A DNA stretch of 5,110 nt from the NCBI GenBank assembly GCA_001803705.1, contig MHDY01000029.1, positions 1 through 5,110 of the forward strand. The letters run 5' to 3'. Every line of letters starts with the position of its first letter. Position 1 is the stretch's first letter. The translations under genes were made by a program, and so were the position numbers. This document shows positions 1 to 5,110 of this stretch, piece after piece. Origin of the DNA: Nitrospirae bacterium GWC2_56_14. Lineage in GTDB: Bacteria > Nitrospirota > UBA9217. The notes beneath the pieces are model-generated. The model was not told the DNA's origin. It made no database searches and worked only from the letters and a program-made list of their open reading frames with translations.

Positions 1-7
1 TCCTCCT
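1..7 (-). promoter_or_regulatory. Shine-Dalgarno of the next operon gene, whose start lies outside the window
   Basis: On the minus strand these bases read AGGAGGA, a near-perfect Shine-Dalgarno sequence. It lies 13 nt after the nifX stop codon. A start codon would be expected a few bases beyond the left edge of the window, so a third co-directional gene probably follows nifX in the same transcript. Nothing of its coding sequence is visible and its identity cannot be given. Confidence 0.6.
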
Positions 8-20
8 CTCTTGAGTCCTG

Positions 21-404
21 CTATTCTCCCGACAACTCACCGCTCCGGGTGTTCAGCGCCTTTCGCAGCCAGGGGGGCGGATTTCCCCGCAGCACTGCCT
101 GAAGCTTTGCGACAATCTCCGCCACCGGGATCGCCACGTTCGTCTTCATCGGGTGGATCTTCCGCGCAACCAGCTTTGCCGCCGCCGGTCCGCCGATCTG
201 CATCGTGTAGACGATGACGCACCCGGCGATTGCATCGGCCCGGGCCGAGATCCGGTCTTCCTCGTCCCCCTCCGCGGAGATGCTCTCCACTTTGCCGACG
301 AAGCTGGCGTCCTCTCCCGTGATGTCCCAGACGGAGAAGGCGCTGGCCATGCCGAAATGCTGATCCACTGTTTCTCCTGTCGAACTGGTAAATGCCACTT
401 TCAT
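21..404 (-). CDS. nifX: NifX, FeMo-cofactor biosynthesis carrier protein
   Basis: This is a 127-aa protein of the NifX/NafY/NifB-C-terminal family (dinitrogenase iron-molybdenum cofactor biosynthesis domain). Family members bind the NifB-derived cluster or FeMo-co precursors in the cytoplasm and pass them to or from the NifEN scaffold. Visible hallmarks are the N-terminal MKVAFTSS strand, the DQHFG motif at residues 14-18 with its conserved His, the central AGCVIVYTMQIGGPAAAKL segment (about 60-78), and the C-terminal PPPWLRKAL helix typical of NifX. The length is close to that of stand-alone NifX proteins, so it looks complete. The ATG at 404-402 is preceded by AAGGGGGT (411-418 on the complement) at about 6 nt, which supports the start. 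It lies 215 bp downstream of nifEN on the same strand. A short Fe-Mo-binding NifX-like protein of the wider family is the alternative, but the nifEN context favours NifX. Confidence 0.9.
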   Translation of the reverse strand: MKVAFTSSTGETVDQHFGMASAFSVWDITGEDASFVGKVESISAEGDEEDRISARADAIAGCVIVYTMQIGGPAAAKLVARKIHPMKTNVAIPVAEIVAKLQAVLRGNPPPWLRKALNTRSGELSGE

Positions 405-429
405 TTCTTCACCCCCTTAAAAATCCGGT

Positions 430-605
430 TTAACAGGGATATTCAGGATAAACAGGATAACTGCCAGACATGCTTCGGGTTTATCCTGTACATCCTGTTA
501 ATATGCCTTTGAAACCCATGTTTAACAGGATGGACAGGATAGGCAGGATAACTTCTGAACCTGTTTGCTGGATTTCATCCTGAATGTCCTGAACATCCCT
601 GTGAA
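430..605. repeat. Four alternating arms of a 9-bp-periodic CAGGAT repeat between nifEN and nifX
   Basis: The gap between nifEN and nifX (405-619) is almost filled by a degenerate repeat with the core CAGGAT spaced every 9 bp. Arm 1 (430-460) reads forward with cores at 434, 444 and 453. Arm 2 (480-502) is reversed. Arm 3 (522-551) reads forward with cores at 526, 535 and 544. Arm 4 (576-605) is reversed and more degenerate. Arms 2 and 3 are complementary over 20 positions (482-501 with 522-541) with one mismatch and a 20-nt loop. Arm 1 can instead pair with arm 2, and arm 3 with arm 4. The pattern resembles dispersed intergenic repeats of environmental Proteobacteria. A role in mRNA folding between the two cistrons is inference. 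No other gene is visible in this gap. Confidence 0.85.
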
Positions 606-619
606 TTAAGCTTTTTGCC

Positions 620-3487
620 TCAGTTGTGCGCCAGTGTTTGGGCTTCCGTCGCCGCTCCTTGGAAAATGTTCGCCACTTCGAACACGAGATTCAGCGTTCC
701 GCGGTATCCTACCCACACCTTCTGATGAGCCCCCAGCCGGTCGAACACCGGCACTCCCGCCCGCAGATGCGCCTTGATGCCGAGTTTTGCTGCGGCCTGG
801 CGTCCGTTGCTGTTCGCCACCAGGAGATCGGCCCCCTGTGCCGTCTCTTCCAGGTCTTCCAGGTCTCCCACGAAGACGCTGGCGGCGGGAAGAGCGTCGA
901 GCCCGCGGGTGCGGGTCGCGCTGATGGCAGTTTCCACGTCGCACCCCATCCCGTGAAGGAACTGCACGAGGGTCTTCAGGTTATCCGCTTCCAGGGCGAC
1001 GGCCACCTTCTTCCGGCCGAACTGGTAGTGACTGTCCACCATGGCGTCCATGAGGCGCGAGCGCCAGCGACGGTGTTTTTCCGGGACCGGCCTGCCGCTG
1101 ATGGCAGCCAGGGTCTCTATGAACAGGTCGGTTTCCGCCAGGCCGGTAATGGAGGTAAAGCCGTAGGCGGGAATGGCGAACCGATCCGTGAGGGAGAGCG
1201 CAGCTTTTGCGAGGGAATCGCCGATATAGATGGTGGCGATGCTGCGGCCCGCCTTGCGTAGTTCCTCCACCGGAATACCGCCGGTGGAGAGGGGGGATAC
1301 GTCGGCGTCGATATGGCCGTCCATGGCGTTGGAGATGTCGGGAATGGTCAGGACGGTGAGGCCGAACGACTCGATCAATTCCCTCGCCTCCTCCACGTCC
1401 GCAGGAGTGAGATGGGCGCCGGGGAGGAGGTTCACCTGCCCCGCGATGGGCGTCCCCCCTTCCGGCAGCGTTGCAATAATCGCCTCCACAGCCGCGACGT
1501 ATCCCTCCTGCAAGGAGCCGCAATAATCGGGAGTCGGCGCCCAGACGACCGGAACGTCATCGAACTGTGGGTTCTCGCGGCGGAACTGCACGATGGCACT
1601 TCGCACGTCGTCCCCCATGGTTTCGGTGAGACCGGATGTCATCACGCCGACGATGGCGGGACCGAATTTTTCCATCACCCGCGCGAGCCCCTTCTTCAGG
1701 TTCTCCCATCCGCCGAAGATGGCGGTGTCCTCGCTCATGGCGGTGCAGTTGAGGGGAATGGACTCCTTGAAGTGACGCGACAGCTGCAGGCGGATGAAGG
1801 TTGAGCACCCCTGGGCGCCATGGAGAAGAGCCAGCATTCCGTCGATGCCGAGATAGGCGAGGGTGGCCCCCAGCGCCGGCGAATTCTTCTGCGGATTCAC
1901 CGTGGCATTTTTAAGCCTCCCTCCCCCTTGACGGGGGAGGGTCAGGGTGGGGGTGAGGTTGCCATCACCATCGCTGCCCGAACTGACTACCCCTTCCCCC
2001 TCGCCCCCTCCCGCAAGGGGAGGGGGTAGCAGCGAACCAGAGGGGGGAACTGGCAGGGCCAAATATTTCCCGGCATGTCCGGCAGCACGGGCAACGTCGG
2101 CGGCCAGTTCCTCCCCGGTCTTATCCCAGGGAGGCGGCCCATTGAGCACCTTCCAGATGGGGTTGTTCACGGTCATGTCGAGCTGTTTTGCGAAGGTGAC
2201 CATCCCTTCGTATCCCGCGTAGGGGTGAGAACGGCCGTGGTTGATGTCGAGAAATGGGGTGCGGGTCTTGAGAGCCAGAAACTTCGTCTTGCCCCCAGCC
2301 ACGATCATATCAGGCATTTTGTCGCGCATCACGGCCAGCAGCCCGGCAGTGCTGGTGTCCTCGATGATCCGCGCGTCCTTGTGCATGAGCGCCTTCATCC
2401 GGTAAAAATCTTCAAGGGTGGAATTCTGCGTACCTGCGGCGAGGATCTCCACCCCCAGTTCCCGCAGTGCGTTCACCATCGACCAGGTCTTCACACCGCC
2501 GGTGAAGAGCACGGCCCGCTTCCCTTCCAGCCGCGACCGGTAGGGAGCAATCCGCTCCCGGCATTTCGTTTCCTCTTCTTCCAGGAGCCGCTCCACCCGG
2601 TCCTGCATCACCCGTTTTTCCAGTCCGTTGACGATGTTGTCCAACTCCCGGGCGATGTCGCGCAGCGCTTTCGCCGTGTCGGTCATGCCGTAGAATGATT
2701 CCTCCAGGTACGGCATGCCGTATTTTTTCTGCATCTTCTTGGCGAGATTGGTGAGGCTCTTGGAGCAGATGATGATGTTCAGCTTCGCACGGTGGGCGTA
2801 GCGTAGTTCCTCGAAGGTGGCGTCGCCGCTGAAACAGGAAAGGATACGGATGCCGAGCCGGTCGAACAGCGGCTGCATTCCCCACAGGTCGCCGGCGATG
2901 TTGTATTCGCCTATCAAATTGATATCATACTCCGTCGTCCGCTCCGTCTCGGCGGTGCCGATGACATACTTGAACAGAACTTCTCCCGCGAGCCTGTTGC
3001 CGATGTTCTTGTCACCAATGAAACCGGGCGTGTTCACCGGAATGAGCGGGATCGCCACCTTCTCCTGCGCGGCAGTACATACCGCTTCGATGTCGTCGCC
3101 GGTCATGGCGGTGACGCAGGTGGCATAGACGAACATCGCCTTCGCCTCCGGGTAGCGCGCCGCAAGGTCCAGAATCGCCCGGAGCAGCTTCTTCTCGCCG
3201 CCGAACACCACATCGTTTTCCAGCATTTCCGTGGTGAAGCCGCGACGGTACAGCTGGGAACCGCTCGACCGGGCGCCGCGGTTGTCCCAGGAATTGCCGG
3301 CGCAGGCGATGGGCCCGTGCACCAGGTGGATAACATCGGTGATCGGCATCAATACGACACGGGCGCCGTCATAGGCGCAGGAGCGCTCCGTCCCCTCGCC
3401 CGGCTCCGATTTTTTGCAGAACTTGGGTGCCCCTTTTTCCTGGTGGGTATCGCATTCGGGTGCGTCGTAGTAATCGGGTCGTGCCAT
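620..3487 (-). CDS. nifEN: NifEN fusion, scaffold for FeMo-cofactor maturation
   Basis: This 955-aa protein joins NifE (about residues 1-480) and NifN (about 528-955), normally separate subunits of the cytoplasmic alpha2beta2 scaffold that converts the NifB-derived precursor to FeMo-co before transfer to NifDK. In the NifE half, Cys37 (CAYDGA), Cys62 (HGPIACAG) and Cys124 (YATCVTAMTGDD) fall at the positions of the [4Fe-4S] ligands known in Azotobacter NifE. C241 in CSKSLTNLAKK sits where the precursor-binding cysteine is expected, and YAGYEGM (423-429) is typical of NifE. The NifN half opens with SPALGATLAYLGIDG and HGAQGCSTF, whose C561 corresponds to the fourth cluster ligand. All four ligands are kept, so the scaffold should be functional. 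The ATG at 3487-3485 has GGGAG (3494-3498 on the complement) 6 nt upstream. The gene is the first of a leftward operon driven by a sigma-54 promoter. Residues 485-525, in the joint, are low-complexity sequence encoded by an inverted repeat pair. Homology to NifDK is the alternative, but length, fusion and the NifX neighbour argue for NifEN. Confidence 0.95.
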   Translation of the reverse strand: MARPDYYDAPECDTHQEKGAPKFCKKSEPGEGTERSCAYDGARVVLMPITDVIHLVHGPIACAGNSWDNRGARSSGSQLYRRGFTTEMLENDVVFGGEKKLLRAILDLAARYPEAKAMFVYATCVTAMTGDDIEAVCTAAQEKVAIPLIPVNTPGFIGDKNIGNRLAGEVLFKYVIGTAETERTTEYDINLIGEYNIAGDLWGMQPLFDRLGIRILSCFSGDATFEELRYAHRAKLNIIICSKSLTNLAKKMQKKYGMPYLEESFYGMTDTAKALRDIARELDNIVNGLEKRVMQDRVERLLEEEETKCRERIAPYRSRLEGKRAVLFTGGVKTWSMVNALRELGVEILAAGTQNSTLEDFYRMKALMHKDARIIEDTSTAGLLAVMRDKMPDMIVAGGKTKFLALKTRTPFLDINHGRSHPYAGYEGMVTFAKQLDMTVNNPIWKVLNGPPPWDKTGEELAADVARAAGHAGKYLALPVPPSGSLLPPPLAGGGEGEGVVSSGSDGDGNLTPTLTLPRQGGGRLKNATVNPQKNSPALGATLAYLGIDGMLALLHGAQGCSTFIRLQLSRHFKESIPLNCTAMSEDTAIFGGWENLKKGLARVMEKFGPAIVGVMTSGLTETMGDDVRSAIVQFRRENPQFDDVPVVWAPTPDYCGSLQEGYVAAVEAIIATLPEGGTPIAGQVNLLPGAHLTPADVEEARELIESFGLTVLTIPDISNAMDGHIDADVSPLSTGGIPVEELRKAGRSIATIYIGDSLAKAALSLTDRFAIPAYGFTSITGLAETDLFIETLAAISGRPVPEKHRRWRSRLMDAMVDSHYQFGRKKVAVALEADNLKTLVQFLHGMGCDVETAISATRTRGLDALPAASVFVGDLEDLEETAQGADLLVANSNGRQAAAKLGIKAHLRAGVPVFDRLGAHQKVWVGYRGTLNLVFEVANIFQGAATEAQTLAHN
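1913..2033. repeat. Inverted pair of G/C-tract hairpin repeats inside the nifEN linker
   Basis: Two hairpin units lie head to head within the coding sequence. Unit A has a perfect 9-bp stem, 1919-1927 (CCCTCCCCC) with 1933-1941, and loop TTGAC. It is followed by GGGTGGGGGTGAG. Unit B has a perfect 9-bp stem, 2004-2012 with 2018-2026, and loop GCAAG, preceded by CTACCCCTTCCCCC. Reverse-complemented, unit B aligns with unit A, so they are two copies of one element flanking a spacer of about 30 bp. Such units usually lie between genes in Proteobacteria. Here they are translated in frame as about 41 residues (485-525) rich in Gly, Pro, Ser and Thr, exactly between the NifE and NifN domains. Confidence 0.85.
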
Positions 3488-3508
3488 GGTGTGCTCCCTG
3501 GAAAGTGA

Positions 3509-3547
3509 AAAGGCGCCACTGTTTCAAACTGAACAGATGGCGCCTTT
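3509..3547 (-). terminator. Leader hairpin before nifEN, a candidate attenuator
   Basis: The leader RNA of nifEN can form a stem of AAAGGCGCCA paired with TGGCGCCTTT (10 bp), one bulged base, a further CTGTT/AACAG stem (5 bp), and a small loop. On the transcribed (minus) strand the stem is followed by only UUUU and then CAC, a short U tract. It therefore looks like a weak or regulated intrinsic terminator. It begins about 23 nt after the predicted transcription start and ends 9 nt before the Shine-Dalgarno sequence. In Geobacter sulfurreducens a two-component system with an RNA-binding antiterminator (GnfK/GnfR) is reported to control nif genes whose leaders carry terminators, which this arrangement resembles. 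Simple mRNA protection or translational control is the alternative. On the plus strand the hairpin has no T run directly after it. Confidence 0.6.
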
Positions 3548-3580
3548 GCCGGTGTTTCTTTTTATGGTTATCCGTGGAAT

Positions 3581-3596
3581 AGCATGTGCTGTGCCA
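3581..3596 (-). promoter_or_regulatory. Sigma-54 (-24/-12) promoter of the nifEN operon
   Basis: On the minus strand the sequence is TGGCACAGCACATGCT. It has the invariant GG and GC dinucleotides at exactly the spacing of the RpoN consensus TGGCAC-N5-TTGC, deviating only by an A for the first T of the -12 element. The predicted transcription start is near 3570, giving a leader of about 83 nt to the nifEN start codon. Nif operons are classically RpoN-dependent, and the position and orientation fit. Activation would require an enhancer-binding protein acting from upstream, that is, from coordinates above 3600. Confidence 0.85.
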
Positions 3597-3620
3597 ATAG
3601 GTTGTAATCGGCAGTATGTG

Positions 3621-3691
3621 ACCGTTTTTACGGTGGGATGGCTGTCAAGGTGGCTGTCCGCGGAAGAGGCCCTGCCTATTTATTCGGCAGG
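3621..3691. promoter_or_regulatory. Candidate activator-binding sites upstream of the sigma-54 promoter
   Basis: Three small repeats cluster about 50 to 120 bp upstream of the predicted nifEN start site. They are ACCGT-TTTT-ACGGT (3621-3634), a direct repeat of TGGCTGTC (3639-3646 and 3651-3658, period 12 bp), and CCTGCC-N9-GGCAGG (3671-3691). The distance is right for a sigma-54 enhancer. None matches the NifA site TGT-N10-ACA or the NtrC site, so the bound regulator would be of another type, perhaps a GnfM-like response regulator. That they act as sites at all is inference from position and symmetry. Confidence 0.3.
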
Positions 3692-3854
3692 ATGGAGAAA
3701 AGATTTGTCAACGGAGGAGGCTGATGAGATTGAGTTGCTTGCTTTTCGGTTTCGTCCTGCATGGGCTGCCAGAAACATGGCAAATCCTTTGACTTTTATG
3801 GGGTTCAGAGAAATAATGCGCGCTAATCTTAATATTGCCCGCGAATTGTCCAGA

Positions 3855-3880
3855 GAGGTTGGCCATATCTGGCCAACCTC
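3855..3880. repeat. Perfect 11-bp palindrome with 4-bp loop
   Basis: GAGGTTGGCCA (3855-3865) and TGGCCAACCTC (3870-3880) are exact reverse complements separated by TATC. Neither strand has a T run directly after the stem (on the plus strand CTTTTT begins about 16 bp later), so it is not a canonical intrinsic terminator. It could be an operator for a dimeric regulator, a leftover terminator, or a structural element. It lies between the GC-rich nif side and the AT-rich TIR side. Confidence 0.75.
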
Positions 3881-3911
3881 CGTAAATGGTATGCTGCTTT
3901 TTGTGTTTTAT

Positions 3912-3941
3912 TTAAAAATTAGCAAGATACGTCAATATAGT
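3912..3941 (+). promoter_or_regulatory. Possible sigma-70-type promoter for the TIR gene
   Basis: TTAAAA (3912-3917) and TATAGT (3936-3941) are separated by 18 bp and match the -35 and -10 consensus at four and five of six positions. Transcription would begin near 3948 and leave a leader of about 95 nt before the TIR start codon. The region is AT-rich, so such matches arise easily by chance. Confidence 0.3.
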
Positions 3942-4043
3942 TTTTTTATTATTTGATGTTTACGGTCTAGTTGGGAAGATCGCCGGGTCTGATCAAAAAC
4001 GAGTTGGCCGCAAGCCCACACGAAGTTACAAAAGAGGATCACA

Positions 4044-5084
4044 ATGAAACATGTTCTGAACAAGCCGCGGGTATTTTTATCACACTCCGCCAAAGACAAG
4101 TCATTCATAGATCGGCTTTGCGGTGATCTTAGAAAGTGTCAAATTGATCCTTGGCTTGACACTGAAGAAATACGTGATGGAAAACCCTGGCTTAAGGTTA
4201 TTTTTGAAGACGGTATCCCTACATGCGATGCCGTTCTAGTTTATTTTACTGAAAACTCTATAATCTCACCCATGGTAGCAAAGGAAATCGATGCCGCACT
4301 TATACAGAGCCTATCTGCTTGTGGCATTTCCTTCCTGCCATACGTTGAGAAAGCTGAACTTAGGAGTAGTTTAAGGGTGGACCTGAGAACACTTCAGTGC
4401 AGGGAGTTTAATCGCAAAAACTATAATACAATATTACCGTCTGTTGTTTCGGAGATTTGGCGTAGTCATATGGAAAATTCTATTGAATCAGCATCTCTTA
4501 AACAAAAGAACAAAATTCTTGAGTTGGAGCTTGAGCTTGAAAAACTAAAACAGAGTAAACCTACTGTTTTCGAAAGTTCAGAAAACGAAGAGTTTCCATT
4601 TTTACATAATAGATTAAAAAGAATAGAAAAGATTACAGTTTCCCTTTATACAAAAGTTGCTAACTCGGTATTACCTGTGCTGGTGAGAAATGACATATAT
4701 GAAATCAACATATTGGACATGTTAGTGTCGCATGTCAAATCCGGCAGCGTGCAAATTGATTATCACCACTTTAATTGGGAGATTGACCAATTGCTCAAAG
4801 AATCAGCCTCAGCCAACAAGTATGCTGCCAGAAATCAATACTACACAGGAGCAAAAGTCAATCCCGACCTAATCGTCGAACTACGTACCTACGGTTTTTT
4901 AAGAGGTGTCACCCGAACTAAAAGTAATGGACGAGATCAACACATCGATGAAATCACTGATAAATTCTACCGGTTTGTATATTGGCTTGAATACAATGGA
5001 GGAGCAAACAGTAACATCGATTTGCAATTGTTTAAGCTAGGAGAAGAAAAGGAGACAACCTTGGACGCAGCCTCTGAGGGGTAA
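4044..5084 (+). CDS. TIR-domain protein with coiled coil and unrecognised C-terminal region
   Basis: This is a 346-aa protein without signal peptide or membrane segments, so cytoplasmic. Residues 8 to about 140 form a TIR domain: strand A with box 1 (RVFLSHSAKD, 9-18), helix A, WLDTEEIRDGKPW (37-49) as the BB-loop region, strand C (CDAVLVYFT, 61-69), and SIISPMVAKEIDAAL, whose Glu81 is the candidate catalytic glutamate of NAD-cleaving TIR domains. Residues about 150-172 (KQKNKILELELELEKLKQ) look like a short coiled coil. Residues 180-346 match nothing I recognise. The stretch LIVELRTYGFLRG...ITDKFYRFVYWL (277-314) could be a winged-helix or sensor module. The ATG has AGAGGA 5 nt upstream (4033-4038), supporting the start. 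It is divergent from the nif operon and clearly AT-richer (roughly 40% GC against about 60% on sampled lines), consistent with transfer. Bacterial TIR proteins are often antiphage effectors that degrade NAD+ or make signalling nucleotides; that role here is inferred. No Thoeris-type ThsA or other partner is visible in the window. Confidence 0.8.
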   Translation: MKHVLNKPRVFLSHSAKDKSFIDRLCGDLRKCQIDPWLDTEEIRDGKPWLKVIFEDGIPTCDAVLVYFTENSIISPMVAKEIDAALIQSLSACGISFLPYVEKAELRSSLRVDLRTLQCREFNRKNYNTILPSVVSEIWRSHMENSIESASLKQKNKILELELELEKLKQSKPTVFESSENEEFPFLHNRLKRIEKITVSLYTKVANSVLPVLVRNDIYEINILDMLVSHVKSGSVQIDYHHFNWEIDQLLKESASANKYAARNQYYTGAKVNPDLIVELRTYGFLRGVTRTKSNGRDQHIDEITDKFYRFVYWLEYNGGANSNIDLQLFKLGEEKETTLDAASEG

Positions 5085-5110
5085 GTAGTCTTGAAACTGG
5101 AATGAATTGA

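Larger units (their letters stand above)
3488..4043. other. Divergent intergenic region between nifEN and the TIR gene
   Basis: This stretch of 556 bp separates the leftward nif operon from the rightward TIR gene. The part nearest nifEN (3488-3596) holds its leader, hairpin and sigma-54 promoter. The middle (3597-3700) has short direct and inverted repeats suited to activator binding. The part from about 3780 to 4043 is AT-rich, contains a perfect palindrome at 3855-3880 and provides the leader of the TIR gene. No convincing gene or tRNA is visible. A rightward open frame crosses it but lacks a credible start and overlaps the nif promoter. Confidence 0.7.

Noticed and set aside
430..605. CRISPR array
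   Set aside because: The unit is 9 bp and the arms alternate in orientation; there are no 25-40 bp direct repeats with uniform unique spacers.
626..2698. Long plus-strand open frames opposite nifEN (for example 626-1261, 1313-1804, 2075-2698)
   Set aside because: They are antisense shadows of a GC-rich gene whose own frame has clear NifE and NifN motifs along its full length.
3701..3714. Minus-strand TTGACA (3707-3712) as a sigma-70 -35 box for nifEN
   Set aside because: No acceptable -10 hexamer occurs at 16-18 bp, and the sigma-54 site nearer the gene explains the promoter better.
3713..3792. Small rightward frame starting at 3724 behind GGAGGAGG
   Set aside because: The ribosome-site spacing is only 3 nt, the peptide is 22 residues with no recognisable motif, and it stops at 3790-3792. 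It looks like chance.
3779..3794. Rightward sigma-54-like sequence TGGCAAATCCTTTGAC
   Set aside because: The invariant GC of the -12 element is GA, and it lies about 250 bp from the TIR gene with no supporting sites.
3486..3956. Rightward open frame of 156 codons between nifEN and the TIR gene
   Set aside because: Its first ATG overlaps the nifEN start codon, no internal ATG has a good ribosome site, it runs across the leader hairpin and sigma-54 promoter, and its translation resembles no family I know.

Overview
The window looks like a chromosomal nitrogen-fixation locus from a GC-rich, Gram-negative anaerobe, most likely a Geobacter-type member of the Desulfuromonadales/Geobacterales. This assignment rests on three things: nifE and nifN fused into a single nifEN gene (known from Geobacter), a sigma-54 promoter, and a terminator-like hairpin in the mRNA leader, which fits the sigma-54/antitermination style of nif control described in Geobacter sulfurreducens. 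It is inferred from architecture, not from a database match.

Layout, left to right. Positions 1-3596 belong to one leftward (minus-strand) transcription unit. It starts at a strong sigma-54 (-24/-12) promoter at 3581-3596 and passes through a leader of about 80 nt with a GC-rich hairpin (3509-3547). It then encodes NifEN (3487-620, 955 aa) and, after a 215-bp repeat-filled gap, NifX (404-21). A Shine-Dalgarno sequence at the extreme left edge shows that another gene of the operon begins just outside the window. NifEN is the scaffold on which the NifB-made iron-sulfur precursor is matured to FeMo-co, and NifX is a small carrier of the precursor or cofactor, so the two genes act in consecutive steps.

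Two repeat families decorate the nif genes. The nifEN-nifX gap carries four arms of a 9-bp-periodic CAGGAT repeat in alternating orientation, able to form competing RNA stems. The linker joining the NifE and NifN halves is encoded by an inverted pair of G/C-tract hairpin repeats of the type usually found between genes, here read through in frame as low-complexity protein.

Positions 3597-4043 are non-coding. They hold candidate upstream activator sites, a perfect 11-bp palindrome (3855-3880) and a weak rightward promoter. Around 3780 the base composition changes from GC-rich to AT-rich. Positions 4044-5084 encode, rightward, a 346-aa protein with an N-terminal TIR domain, a short coiled coil and an unrecognised C-terminal region. 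Its composition differs from the nif genes, which suggests horizontal acquisition, and its architecture fits a TIR NADase-type effector, possibly in phage defence. No partner gene is visible before the window ends.
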